Assembly: GCF_000600975.2 (NCBI RefSeq)
Contig: NZ_KK088653.1
Span: 1 to 57,500 of the forward strand
Length of the DNA: 57,500 bases
DNA from: Limimaricola hongkongensis DSM 17492
GTDB lineage: Bacteria; Pseudomonadota; Alphaproteobacteria; Rhodobacterales; Rhodobacteraceae
Reading direction: 5' to 3'
The position numbers and the translations under genes are program-made. Within the stretch, counting starts at the first letter, position 1, and every line of letters starts with the position of its first letter. Shown one piece after another: positions 8,966 through 19,300 of this stretch. The notes below the pieces were generated by a model. The model did not search any database. It was given only the letters and a program-made list of their open reading frames with translations, and was not told the origin of the DNA.

Positions 8966-9877
8966 TCAGAGCCCGTAAAGCCGGAAACTGTCGCGCCCGG
9001 TCAGCTCGCGCAGCGCGCCCAAGCTCACCAGCCGGTCGCAAAGCCGCCGCGCCGCGCGATCCGACATCATCGGGCGCAGCGCGGCGGGCGCCAGCGCGTC
9101 ATGGGTCAGGAACAGCGCGACCGCCTCCCCGGCCCGCCGCGCCCGCAGCTTCGGCGCCACGGCGCGCAGCCGCGCGGCGCCGCGCGTCAGCTCCTGCGCC
9201 AGACCGGCCGCCCGCGCGGCCGCCAGCGCCACCGCCCGGTGGCAGGCATGCCGCAGCTCCTCGCCGTCGCGGCGCAGGTCGCGCGGCGCCAGCTCCGTCG
9301 CCAGCAGCGGCACGATCCGGTCCCAGCCAAGCGCCCTGGCCAGCGCCGCATCGGCGAGGATCAGCGCCGCCGTCTCGGCGCGGGGGGCCTCGGTGAGCAC
9401 CGTCTCCAGCATCCCCGCCGCCCGCGCCACGGGCGGCCCCGACCGCATCAGCCCCGGCGCGACCACATCCGACGCGGCCCCGGGCAGCCCGGGCAGCCCG
9501 GGCGCCAGCGCGCGCAGCGTCAGCGGCCGTGTCACCGCGCGCCGCCAGGCCCGGTAGATTTCGCCGGCGGGGCCGGGCCGGTCGCCCGGCCGCGCCAGAT
9601 GCAGCGCGTCGCGCAGATCCGGCAGACCCTCCCTGCGCCCCGAGATCCCGGCATTCGCCGTGGCCGCCCCGAGCGCCAGCCGGTCGCGCCACAGCGCCAG
9701 TGGCAGGTCGGGCCGGGCCATCACCATGTGCAGATGCGCCAGCGCCGCCCCGGCCCGAAACGCCGCCTCCTCGGCGGTCGCGTCATCGCCCCCGCCCTTC
9801 CCTGCGCCCCCGCCCGCCCAGCCGGGCGCGGCGGGCCAGTCGAAGGCGGAAAGATCGGAAGGCAAAGGCGCGGGCAT
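8966..9877 (-). CDS. DUF1403 family protein
   Basis: 303 aa, alanine/arginine-rich. Segments such as AAFRAGAALAHLHMVMARPDLPLALWRDRLALGAA, LRDALHLARPGD and the C-terminal GEAVALFLTHDALAP with SDRAARRLCDRLVSLGALRELTGRDSFRLYGL resemble DUF1403. I recall that family as mainly from Rhodobacteraceae plasmids beside an ScpB homologue. The first residues follow a glycine-rich linker. Function unknown. It forms a two-gene unit with the ScpB-like gene and is divergent from the tyrosine recombinase, sharing a 127-base control region that contains the inverted repeat at 9950-9988. Confidence 0.75.
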   Translation of the reverse strand: MPAPLPSDLSAFDWPAAPGWAGGGAGKGGGDDATAEEAAFRAGAALAHLHMVMARPDLPLALWRDRLALGAATANAGISGRREGLPDLRDALHLARPGDRPGPAGEIYRAWRRAVTRPLTLRALAPGLPGLPGAASDVVAPGLMRSGPPVARAAGMLETVLTEAPRAETAALILADAALARALGWDRIVPLLATELAPRDLRRDGEELRHACHRAVALAAARAAGLAQELTRGAARLRAVAPKLRARRAGEAVALFLTHDALAPAALRPMMSDRAARRLCDRLVSLGALRELTGRDSFRLYGL

Positions 9878-9949
9878 GCCCCGAGCGCTATGCCGGGGCG
9901 GCGCTTTTGTCCAGATCGGAGCGCCTTGACCGCCGCGCTGTCCGGCGCC

Positions 9950-9988
9950 CCACCGCGTCCGATAATCTTGGCTTATCGGACGCGGTGG
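9950..9988. promoter_or_regulatory. dif/lox-like inverted repeat (candidate recombination site)
   Basis: Perfect 16-bp arms CCACCGCGTCCGATAA (9950-9965) and its complement (9973-9988) flank a 7-base asymmetric spacer TCTTGGC. Arms ending in ATAA/TTAT next to a 6-8 bp spacer are the layout of Xer dif and related tyrosine-recombinase core sites. The site is 16 bases upstream of the tyrosine recombinase gene. It could be the crossover site for multimer resolution, an operator for the divergent genes, or both. Confidence 0.65.
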
Positions 9989-10004
9989 CGTTACACCGGG
10001 CCGC

Positions 10005-11039
10005 ATGTCGAACCCGCCCGACCCCCCCGCCCCGATTGCCCTGCCCGCCGAACTCGCGGGCTCGGGCACGCTCGACCGGCTCGTCGACCGCGCGCGCGGC
10101 TATGCCGACCACGCCGTCTCCGGCAACACCCGCCTCGCCTATGGCCGCGACTGGGCCGCCTTTGCCCGCTGGTGCCGGATCAAGGGCGCCGACCCGCTGC
10201 CGCCCTCGCCCGAGCTGGTCGGGCTCTACATCGCCGATCTCGCGGCGCCGTCGGGCAAGACCCGCGCCCTCTCGGTCGCCTCGATCGAACGCCGCCTGGC
10301 GGGGCTGTGCTGGAACTATGCGCAGCGCGGGGACCGGCTCGACCGGCGCGACCGGCACATCGCGTCGGTTCTCGCGGGCATCCGCCGCCGCCACGCCCGG
10401 CCGCCCATGCGCAAGGACGCGATCGGCCCCGACGATCTGCGCGCGATGCTCGCCACGCTCGGCCACGACCTGCGGGGCCTGCGCGACCGGGCGATGCTGC
10501 TGACGGGGTTCGCGGGCGCGTTGCGGCGTTCGGAGGTCGTCGGTCTGGACCGGGACCGGGACGACACCATCGACGGCGCCGGCTGGATCGAGCTTCTCGA
10601 CCAAGGCGCGCTGGTGACCCTGCGCGGCAAGACCGGCTGGCGCGAGATCGAGATCGCGCGCGGCTCGAGCGACCGGACCTGCCCGGTGCACGCGCTCGAA
10701 CAATGGCTGCACTTCGCAAAGATCGAAACCGGCCCGCTGTTCACCGGCATCTCGCGCGATGGCCGCCGCGCGCTGCCGCGCCGTCTCAACGACCGTCACG
10801 TCGCGCGGCTGGTGCAGCGCACGGCGCTGGCCGCCGGGCTTCGGCCCGAGCTGCCCGAGGCCGAGCGCCGGGCGCTGTTCGCCGGCCATTCGCTGCGCGC
10901 GGGTCTGGCGACCTCGGCGGAGATCGACGAGCGCCACGTGCAAAAGCACCTGGGCCACGCCTCCGCCGAGATGACCCGGCGCTACCAGCGCAGTCGGGAC
11001 CGGTTCAAAGTGAACCTGACCAAGGCGGCGGGGTTGTGA
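10005..11039 (+). CDS. Tyrosine recombinase / site-specific integrase
   Basis: 344 aa. An N-terminal SAM-like core-binding domain (about 30-135, NTRLAYGRDWAAFARWC) precedes the catalytic domain with the full set of active-site residues: Arg174 in GALRRSE, Lys209 in RGKTG, His295 and Arg298 in GHSLRAG, His318 in LGHAS and the nucleophile Tyr327 in TRRYQRS. Length and layout are Xer/phage-integrase-like. Being divergent from scpB/DUF1403 and next to a dif-like repeat suggests a plasmid multimer-resolution role rather than mobility; integrase of a mobile element is the alternative. The coding sequence ends 45 bases before an IS3-family element. Confidence 0.92.
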   Translation: MSNPPDPPAPIALPAELAGSGTLDRLVDRARGYADHAVSGNTRLAYGRDWAAFARWCRIKGADPLPPSPELVGLYIADLAAPSGKTRALSVASIERRLAGLCWNYAQRGDRLDRRDRHIASVLAGIRRRHARPPMRKDAIGPDDLRAMLATLGHDLRGLRDRAMLLTGFAGALRRSEVVGLDRDRDDTIDGAGWIELLDQGALVTLRGKTGWREIEIARGSSDRTCPVHALEQWLHFAKIETGPLFTGISRDGRRALPRRLNDRHVARLVQRTALAAGLRPELPEAERRALFAGHSLRAGLATSAEIDERHVQKHLGHASAEMTRRYQRSRDRFKVNLTKAAGL

Positions 11040-11084
11040 GACCTTGCTGAAAGCTTCGACGTCTTGGAAATCCAAGAGGCTCAC

Positions 11085-12339
11085 TGAATAGCCCCGTGTC
11101 TTGTGGACGCCTTCTTCGCTAATTTTGAGGCAAGGAGGCCATGATGAGCAGCAGCAAGTTCAGCGACGAGTTCAAGCGGGACGCGGTCGCGCAGATCACC
11201 GAGCGAGGCTACCCGGTCAGGGAGGTGTCGCAGCGGCTTGGGGTCAGCCCGTATTCGCTCTACGCTTGGAAGAAGAAGTTCGCGAAGAACTCTTCGGGCG
11301 AGGTGGAGAAGGACACCGAGATCCGGCGCCTCAAGAAGGAGCTGGCGCGGATTTCGGAGGAGCGCGACATCTTAAAAAAGGGCGAGCCATTGTCCGCCAT
11401 CGGTCCGAGGACGATGGCGAGCGCGTATTTCGCCAGGGATGCAAAGTGAGATACGCGTTCGTGGCCGAGCATCGCAGCCAGTTCTCCGTGTGGGCGATGT
11501 GTCGGTGCCTGCGCATCCAGCCGAGCGGCTTCTATGCTTGGCTGAAGGCGCCGTTGAGCAAACGCGCTCGGGAGGACAAACGGCAGATTGAGCTTCGGAA
11601 GGAAGCGTGGGTCGAGAGCGGTAAGGTCTATGGGCAGCGGAAGTTGCACGATGACTTGGTCGAACAGGGCGAAAGCATCTGCCTGAACCGCGTCTCCCGC
11701 CTGACCAAGCTGGCCGGGATTTCGGCGCAGATCGGCTACAAGCGCCGCCCTGGCAAGTATGGCGGCAAGCCGTCGATCGTGGTCGACAACACCCTGGATC
11801 GGCAATTTGATGTCGAGGCTCCAGATACGGTCTGGGTCACCGACATCACCTACATCCGGACGCAGGAAGGCTTCGCTTACCTCGCTGTGGTGATTGATCT
11901 CTTCTCTCGGCGCGTGGTCGGATGGTCCATGCAGTCGCGCCAGGCGACCGACGTCGTCCTCCAGGCTCTGCTCATGGCCATATGGCGGAGGAAGCCGAAG
12001 GCTAAGGTGCTGATCCACTCCGATCAGGGAAGTCAGTTCACCAGCATGGACTGGGCCGCTTTCCTAAAAGCCCACGACCTTGAGCATTCCATGAGCCGTC
12101 GAGGCAACTGCCATGACAATGCCGTCGCAGAGAGCTTCTTCAACCTGCTCAAGCGCGAGCGGATCAGGCGCCGGACCTACCGGACGCGCGAGGAAGCCCG
12201 CCGGGACGTGTTCGACTAAATCGAGATGTTCTACAACCCGAAGCGCAAGCACGCGCGGAACGGAATGCTGTCGCCCCTCGACTTCGAGTGGCAGCAGAAA
12301 CTGAGGCACGAGGGCGTCTAAGAAACGCGGGGCTATTCA
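11085..12339 (+). mobile_element. IS3-family insertion sequence (inactivated)
   Basis: Inverted ends TGAATAGCCCCGTGT (11085) and, at the right end, the complement of TGAATAGCCCCGCGT (ending 12339). Between them are orfA and orfB of an IS3-family transposase with a -1 frameshift signal and a nonsense codon in orfB. No clear target duplication is seen (CAC left, CTC right), fitting later rearrangement: the right neighbour is a fragment of another IS. Confidence 0.85.
11141..12321 (+). pseudogene. IS3-family transposase OrfAB, nonsense-mutated
   Basis: OrfA (11141-11449, 102 aa) has an N-terminal helix-turn-helix (FSDEFKRDAVAQI, REVSQRLGVSPYSLYAWKKKF) and a leucine-zipper-like tail; AAGGAGG precedes the ATG. 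A slippery A AAA AAG at 11374-11380, correctly phased in orfA, would shift ribosomes -1 into orfB. OrfB contains the DDE integrase core (WVTDITYI, HSDQGSQFTS, the NAVAESFFNLLKRE segment). An in-frame TAA at 12217-12219 interrupts DVFD-x-IEMFYNPKRKH; translation otherwise continues to the natural stop at 12319. Loss of the C-terminal 34 residues probably inactivates the enzyme. Confidence 0.88.
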
Positions 12340-13043
12340 CTCCATGAGCGTTCCGCTGACGTATTCCGGGCCGCTGTCGACTTGAATTACCATGGGTGCG
12401 CCGCGCCATTCGATGATCTGGTTCAGCGCGCGCACGACCCGTTCAGCCGGTAGCGAAAAGTCCACCTCTATGCCCAGACCCTCTCGGTTAGAATCATCCA
12501 AGACTTTCAGTAGCCGGAACTAGCGGCCGTCCTCCAGACGATCCGCCATGAAATCCATCGACCAGACCTCGTTTGGCACTTCTAAAACCGCCAGTTCGTC
12601 CGGCTTCTCCCGCTTCAGACGCTTGCGTGGCTTTATACGCAGGTTCAGCTCCAGCTCGCAGTAGATCCAGTAGACACGCTTGTGGTTCAAGGGTGGCCTT
12701 GGACATTGCGCAGATACAGAAAGCATAGGCCGAAGCCCTAGGTCTTCTTCGCTGTCGTCAGCCCAAGGAGCAGGTCGGATCACTTTTTTCCGAGCGCCTC
12801 CTTCAGCAGGTCGTTCTGCATGCTGACGTCCGCGTACATGCGATTCAGCCGCCGGTTCTCCTCGGCCATCGCCTTCATCTCGCTGATAAGGTTGGCGTCC
12901 ATGCCGCCATACTTCGCCCACCACTTGTACAGCGTAGCGCTGCTCATCCCGTGCTCGCGGCACAGCTAGGACACCGACACACCGCCCTCCATCTGGCGCA
13001 GTACACCCAGGATCTGGACCTCAGTGAATCGTGTCTTCTTCAT
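12340..13043 (-). pseudogene. IS3-family (IS407-group) transposase remnant
   Basis: Read on the minus strand, orfA (12780-13043) starts MKKTRFTEVQILGVLRQMEGG and ends LLKEALGKK, but has an in-frame TAG at 12966-12968. Pieces of orfB follow: LNHKRVYWIYCELELNLRIK, then VWSMDFMADRLEDGR, then [27 protein letters not shown] up to SGTLM, where it is cut by the edge of the IS3 element at 12339. Several frameshifts or stops separate the pieces and the C-terminus is missing. It is unlike the intact IS407-group copy at 19960-21209. Confidence 0.85.
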
Positions 13044-13106
13044 CGGAATCTCCTCGTTCATCCTGCCGAGAAAATTCTACTTCCGCATCCCCTTAAGATC
13101 GGGGGG

Positions 13107-13495
13107 ATTACCCCATGCCACTCACCCTCACCTTGATGCCGGTGCTGTCGATCAGTAGATTCAGCGGCCCTTCGACCCGCGGCAAGAGATGTCCACAGCG
13201 AGAATCCTCTGCCGCCAGCCAAGCGTGCTGAAATCCGGTACGGTCCAGTCGAGGTCAACCAGACGCAGAAGGCTTTCCACGAAGCCTGTTGTCTACCAGA
13301 GGGCCAAGCCGAACAGAACTTTCAGTGCCAAACACGCCTGGATCGCGGCGTCGTTGAATTGCGGTTGCCAGTAGGCGGCGGCACCCAGACCATATTCGGA
13401 CCGAACCAGACCGTAAGGTAGCCCCGCTGCTTCAAGGCTTCGTTGTAGATCGGCCAGTTTCTTGACTTGTAGCTCGGCGGAATAGGGCTGCTCAT
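13107..13495 (-). pseudogene. IS5-family transposase remnant
   Basis: The N-terminal half of an IS5-type transposase is recognisable across shifting frames: MSSPIPPSYKSRNWPIYNEA, then NDAAIQACLALKVLFGLAL, a stop, TTGFVESLLRLVDLDWTVPDFSTL, and LNLLIDSTGIKV. Frameshifts and at least three stops interrupt it and the catalytic C-terminal half is absent, so it is long dead. It abuts the IS407-group remnant. Confidence 0.8.
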
Positions 13496-13562
13496 GCGCC
13501 CCGGCTACCATGCTGGATTTACGAGATGAATACTATCACAGCCTTCGCGCAATAAATCCTAT

Positions 13563-14279
13563 CTAATATGCCAAAACACCAAGTCTTCCATTTACACTGG
13601 CTGCAAATCCAAACTCTTCATCCCGAACAAGCTTCCGCCAAGCATACTTGGAGGATTCAGAATATGAAATATCATCCACCACGATCATAGCTTTGGAGCT
13701 TAGCCACCCTTTCAGGTTCTTGTGCCCCCTAAGAATACTGTCCGCATCATGCTTGGCATCTATAAAAGCAAAGTCGACATTAGAGTCAGCGCTCAGGTGC
13801 GAATTGAAGTAATTAAAATCAGCATTTATTACTCGGCTTTTCGGACATATTAATGAAACCGAATCCCTAGCAATATCTGCATACTGAGCGATTTCAAAAG
13901 AAAAAAGAATCCCGCCGCAACTTCGAGCAGCGGCGGCGAGATACATAGACGATACTCCAAACCCGGAGCCAGCTTCCACAAGCAAGTGTGCCTTCGACAT
14001 GGAGGCAAGAAGGTAAAGGACTTTTCCGTAAGAAGGGGGTAATGAAATTATCTTTGATCGAACAGATTTTGGACCGCCCCCCCCACTTTTTGCTTGGTAA
14101 GAGGAATGCAAATTTTGGGCTGGCATATCATTTAGTTCAGAGCGCCGCCTCGATATTTCGGGCAAGAGAGGGTTCTTAGGTGATCCATGAATAGCATCAA
14201 TAAATTTAGATCGACTCCACCTCTCCGATCGGCACCTATTAAAAAATACATCAAACTTTGCGTCGACCGATTTATTCAT
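13563..14279 (-). CDS. Class I SAM-dependent methyltransferase
   Basis: 238 aa from ATG 14279, preceded by AGGAGGGGG. The SAM-binding motif I is LLVEAGSGFGVSSMYLAAAA (about 100-120); motif IV-like FAFIDAKHDADSI and MIVVDDISYSES follow, as in the O-methyltransferase/Methyltransf_24 group. The substrate is unknown; the surrounding surface-glycan genes suggest a sugar or glycan target (inference). Base composition is clearly more AT-rich than the backbone, indicating transfer. A run of eight G on the coding strand (14077-14084) lies in the early coding region around the SGGGGP segment. Confidence 0.75.
   Translation of the reverse strand: MNKSVDAKFDVFFNRCRSERWSRSKFIDAIHGSPKNPLLPEISRRRSELNDMPAQNLHSSYQAKSGGGGPKSVRSKIISLPPSYGKVLYLLASMSKAHLLVEAGSGFGVSSMYLAAAARSCGGILFSFEIAQYADIARDSVSLICPKSRVINADFNYFNSHLSADSNVDFAFIDAKHDADSILRGHKNLKGWLSSKAMIVVDDISYSESSKYAWRKLVRDEEFGFAASVNGRLGVLAY
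14077..14084. repeat. Homopolymeric C8/G8 tract inside methyltransferase gene
   Basis: Eight consecutive C on the plus strand (G8 on the coding strand) within the methyltransferase open reading frame. Length change by slippage would put the gene out of frame, a classic contingency-locus arrangement. Compare 23041-23048 and 25437-25444. Confidence 0.7.
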
Positions 14280-14307
14280 ACCCCCTCCTGCGCGCTTGAA
14301 ATATAGC

Positions 14308-16290
14308 CTACGTTTTTTTGACCTTCCCCCTGAATTCAGGCAGAATTTCGAAGGGCGCAGCCTCCAAAATGGCGCCCACATCTACTTCCCCTACTGGAGT
14401 AAAGTCATCTGGATTGAATGACTCATGGTTAACCTTCGAAAGATTGCTGAGGTCGACTGGCACAGGGGGATTATTAACTCCGACAGATGCATAATAATCG
14501 GCAAACTTCACTCCATCACCGTGTATTTGCCGATCGGCCTGACTGACCGTAGCCAAACAAGCTGGAATACCATAGGCATTTGCGATAATGACCCCATGCA
14601 GAGAGGTAGATACGATACGCTCACAAGAAAGCATTTCATCAATAAATTCCTCAATTTCAGAGTACCCAACCCTCTTGATGGGAATTAATTTAATACCCGG
14701 ATCAACATCCAAATCAGACTCCTCATGTGTGAAATGAAGAATTAGTCCTGTCCGAAACTTCTTTGAAACAGTGGGGGCGTAGATAAGGGGGAGAATCCAA
14801 GCAGCATCTCCGTAAACTTCCGGACAAGTTCCACCGTTTTGAAGGACTAAGTTTCTAGTATGGGGCCCTCTAACACTATGATAATGTGCCTGTGGATGGA
14901 GCGCATCACTACTATGAGGAGATCCGCTTCCCCAAACCGGTGTTCCTTCTCGGGCGAACTTGATAACCGAGCCGATCGCACACATTCCATCACCAGCAGG
15001 CGCATACATCGGAGGTTTTCCGGTCAATTTCTCTACAATATAGGGGTTAATTATATCCCCCAAGTTTCCTGGGTAAGGCTCTTCCCACCAGAAGAGTTTG
15101 ACACGATCCTCATCTGGTACGCCCGCCGCCTCCGCCCGGCGATCCAAGTCGTACCTAAAACATCTGCTTTTGAAAAAAGCTATAAGCTTTTCGTCGCCAC
15201 TGCTCAAAACTTCCTGAAAAATTTCATCTGCCCGCTTCCACTTTCGCTCTTCTAAAGCCCTCAATAGCTTGAAGCGCAGAACTTGAGACGCGAGATAATC
15301 ACTCTCCGATCCACGCTTCAATTCCGCCTTGAGCTGCGCCTCTTCGCCATACTTCTTCAAAAGATTCAGAAGCTTTGCATAGCTTTCCACATCCTTAGGG
15401 TTTATCGCAACAAGATGCCGCAGAAGAAATATGACTTGCTCCTTTTTTCCTTGACGAGCGGCTTTTGAAATTAGTTCACGAAGAACTGTTTTTTGTGTCT
15501 CCGACTCCAGTGCACGCGGCTGATGCTGAAGAACCTTACGCTTAAATTCTTTAACGTTCCCGCTATCTCCATGTCTAAAAAGAGCTTCGGGTTTCTTCTC
15601 GTCACCTGGCTTAGCAATATCCTGCGGTGACAGAAGAAGCAGCCTTGGCATAGCCGAGGATGTTCGAAAAGCTTCTTCAAGTACGAAATCATCAGTAAAT
15701 TCACCTTCCGTACCTCTCTCAATTTTCACAGCATCGTCTAGAAAATGTATTGTGGTAGAGGTATACTTAAAGAGAAGATATCCGGGATGAAAACTACGAG
15801 AAAGGCTGCTTGAATTGAATTGAGGAAGATACTTGAAATTCCTCATAAAGAGGGCAATGTCAAAATCGCCAACAGCAAGGCCGTTGATATTCTTCAGCAA
15901 ATCCGTATCCACATCCACCCACATGATAGATGATTTATGTTTCTCCAGCATTTCACGGTAGAAAGATATTTTTCTTCTACAAATAGAAGACCAGCTCTCG
16001 CCTTCCTGCGTTTCAATCCGCACGATATCATGAGCTACCCCCAGACTATCGCATTTCTCACGCAACTCACCCGCTTTTTCTTCGTAGTAGGCAGCCCCTC
16101 CATAATAGCTTACTAGCGTAAGTTTTTCACCCCCATGAGGGGATCCAGAGCCATAGGCATTTCTTTTGACAGGAGTACTTTTCTTGTAGATCTTTCCGCC
16201 AATCTCCCTCCTAAAAAAGTCATATTTCTTTTTAATTTCCATCATACATCCACCATCCAGATCATTTATATCTTCAATCGAACTTCTCAT
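14308..16290 (-). CDS. Multidomain protein: sugar-transferase-like + TPR-like + polysaccharide pyruvyltransferase
   Basis: About 660 aa. Residues about 55-240 form a nucleotide-sugar-transferase-like domain with the acidic motif MWVDVDTDLL and FRNFKYLP/HPGYLLFK segments. The middle (about 260-385) is helical, TPR-like (INPKDVESYAKLLNLLKKYGEE). The C-terminal third matches polysaccharide pyruvyltransferases (CsaB/PssTransferase): GNLGDIINPYIVEKLTG, SVRGPHTRNLVLQ, VYGDAAWILP, STSLHGVIIANAYGIP and HGDGVKFADYYASVG. The start is uncertain: ATG 16290, 16245 or 16242, none with a strong ribosome site. It is a shorter paralogue of the upstream gene at 16370-19426, 79 bases away on the same strand. 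AT-rich, likely acquired. Confidence 0.8.
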   Translation of the reverse strand: MRSSIEDINDLDGGCMMEIKKKYDFFRREIGGKIYKKSTPVKRNAYGSGSPHGGEKLTLVSYYGGAAYYEEKAGELREKCDSLGVAHDIVRIETQEGESWSSICRRKISFYREMLEKHKSSIMWVDVDTDLLKNINGLAVGDFDIALFMRNFKYLPQFNSSSLSRSFHPGYLLFKYTSTTIHFLDDAVKIERGTEGEFTDDFVLEEAFRTSSAMPRLLLLSPQDIAKPGDEKKPEALFRHGDSGNVKEFKRKVLQHQPRALESETQKTVLRELISKAARQGKKEQVIFLLRHLVAINPKDVESYAKLLNLLKKYGEEAQLKAELKRGSESDYLASQVLRFKLLRALEERKWKRADEIFQEVLSSGDEKLIAFFKSRCFRYDLDRRAEAAGVPDEDRVKLFWWEEPYPGNLGDIINPYIVEKLTGKPPMYAPAGDGMCAIGSVIKFAREGTPVWGSGSPHSSDALHPQAHYHSVRGPHTRNLVLQNGGTCPEVYGDAAWILPLIYAPTVSKKFRTGLILHFTHEESDLDVDPGIKLIPIKRVGYSEIEEFIDEMLSCERIVSTSLHGVIIANAYGIPACLATVSQADRQIHGDGVKFADYYASVGVNNPPVPVDLSNLSKVNHESFNPDDFTPVGEVDVGAILEAAPFEILPEFRGKVKKT

Positions 16291-16369
16291 CAAATAACAC
16301 AATCTCTTACAGGCATTTCAGCCGATGATTGCGCCATACAGATCTAAAATCGAGCGGCCACGCATCGAA

Positions 16370-19300
16370 TTATAGGTATTTTTCTTGCACACGAAACGGC
16401 GCAGAACTTATCAACTTCTCACAATCTACAGGTCGCGCTGGATTATGCGTGCATCTAGAAAAAAGAGACGCATCTATTTCACTTTCGGATGCCAAGTTCA
16501 ATGGAGAAATTTTCTCGATGCCAACACTCATGGCGTAATCCATAAACTTCATTCCGTCACCATGAATTTGCTGCGGCGAGTTGGTGTCTATAGCCCAGCA
16601 AGCAGGAATTCCATATGCGTTAGCTATTATAAGCCCATGAAGTGACGTTGAGACAATGGCCTCGCAAGAGTTCACTTCATCCAGAAATCTTTCAACTTCG
16701 CCAATCGACCCACGGATAATATCTATCTCTCGCACCCCCGGCCCAACACTTATACGCCTAGATGCATGAGCAAAATGTCGTATTATTCCAACTTTATGAG
16801 TCTTACCCAAGTTCTTGCCGGGATATATTTTTGGCAGAATCCAAGCCGGGTCGCCATACACTTCTGGGCAGTCTGCTCCAGCTTGAAGTACAAGTCGCCG
16901 AGTTAATGGCCCTCTGACTGCACGAAAGTCGCAGCTAGTATCAATCCTCTGGCTGGCTGCCGCTGCTCCTGCCCCCCACACCGTATCACCTTGGCGCGCA
17001 AATTTAATAATAGATCCCACCGACAGAACACGCGGAGATTTCTTGGTATAGCGAGGTGGCACACCTGTAAGAGCTCGAACTATGTAGGGACCAATGATAT
17101 CCCCCAAGTTGCCTGGGAAAGGTTGCTCCCACCACATCATTGGAACCCGCTCATCCGCGCTGCATCCTAAGAGAAGAGCCTCACGATCAAATCCATATCT
17201 GTATTCTCGACTTTTTATAAAAGAAACATCATCAGAGCCACCTTCACTCAGAATCTTTGCGGATATTGACGCTGCTGCATCAAACTCTCCATTTGAACTA
17301 CGCCTATCAAACTCAGAGCGAAGAGCGGCCATTCTCAAGTTAGGATTCTTTTTTGCTAAGTCGAAATGATAGAGAAACTTCTTATTCTCTCCGAGACGTG
17401 CATAGAGTGACAGAAGACGAACTAACGAATCAGCGTCATCAGGCATGACTTGCCTAATACGCTTATAGAATGAGGTTGCGTCTCGTAGTTCACCGCGTTT
17501 CATCGCGGCTTTGGCTGCCTCTTGTAGAACTGGAAGCTGACGGCTAGCTTCCAGTGTCCGCGCTTGATGTTGGTCTACCACCTGACTTACGCTAGACACG
17601 TGGCCACTATCTAGATGTTGAAAAAATTTTCCCTTTACAACCCTCGAGGACCCTCTTGAATCAATTGCGTCTGGAGGGAAAATTTGGAAGGAGAGATTCT
17701 CAGGAAAGGTGAGTAAACTTTCCTGAAGGACATAGTCGTCTGTGGCATTTTGAGACGTTTCAGAATCTACACGGAGCATATGCGCAATGAAGCGGCTGGT
17801 CTTTTCTGTTTTTCCTAACAACAAGTACCCTGGATGCAATAGCCTTGAGTACTTTAATGGATCAAACTCCGGGAGATAAGAAAAGTTTCGCAAGAAAGCG
17901 CCTAGGTCCACATTTGAGCCAAGCATAGAACTCGGATCTTCAAGAACTACGCTATCCGCATCTATCCAGAAAATTGGGCGATCATGCCGATAGTATTGAG
18001 CCGCATAGTAAGAAATTTTCTTCCGACACACATTCTTCCAGTCCATATCTTCTTCTGGAAGAAACTCGCAGATTTGGTAATCTAAACCCAATTCGGAAAG
18101 TTTTTGCGCCAGCCTCTCTGCGCACTCTTTATAATAAACAGGTCCAGAAAAGAAACTGACATAAATGGGAGATTTCTTACAGGTAAGTTTTGAAAATGCC
18201 GGCACAAATCTACCAGCGAAAGTCATAGAATCACTCCAACTGGAGTTCACATCAGAGAGCTTGTGGGGTCGAGACCAATCAAGATGATTCAAACCAATAA
18301 CGCCTGAAGAATCCCTGAATATCTCGTACTCTGCCAAAACAGCATTACCCTGCTTGAGCGAGGTAATTCGCAACATACTCGCCCCTTGCATGTAAGCAGA
18401 CAATATATTTGAAACGGGCATCTCATAGCCACCCGGCTTTTCTATAAAATTATCTAACTGATAAGTGGCATCTCCCTCAGGACTCACCCAATCTCCACCT
18501 ATGATAACTGCATCAGGCTCTTCCAGTAGAACTCTACTTTCCCCTTTGGGGAGAGATCGAGTGAGTTCAGAAGAAACACCTTCACCGGCCGGGTTTTGAA
18601 GAGACGCGTCACCTCGTGCAGCCTCCAAAGAAAACTTGGATATGTAGGAAAGCCACTTTCTTTGAAATTCAGCCTGCGCATCGACCCCAGCATCAGACAG
18701 CACTTCACCGTTTTTTCTCAGAACCTTGCGATTGGCGTCAGCCACTTCATCTCGAAAAGATTTATCGAAAGACTGAAAGTACAATACATCTTCTGCGCGG
18801 GTCCATTCAGAGGTAAGAACTTGACCTCTTTGCGCCAAGAATCTTAGTAGAAAATCAAAGTCCTCGGCCCAGTTGAGACCCGTATCAAATCCGGTATTTC
18901 GAAAGCTCTCTACTGGACCAGCGAGGGATTGCAGCTGAATAGTACGAGGGCCCTCGAGCTCATTGTACAGGTCAGAAATGGAATCAATTCTTCGACCTCT
19001 GAAAACTCTTTTTACGTGAATTCTGGACACTTGACATGCCGTGTAAGGAGTAGAAATGAGCCAAGGCCTTGATGCCTGGGATGTCTCTAGCTCCGCCAAT
19101 GCCATATTCAGATTATATATCCGACCTGGACCATATAAGTCATCTATATCTAGCCACGTAACATATCGTGTATCGACCACCTCTAAAGCTGCTTGGCGGG
19201 CCGCGCCACGACCTTTGTTCACGTCATGATCGACAATTTTGCAAACTACACCTATAGCCTCAAAACGGCTGCATGCTTCGCAAAGGTGTTTTCCTGTCTC

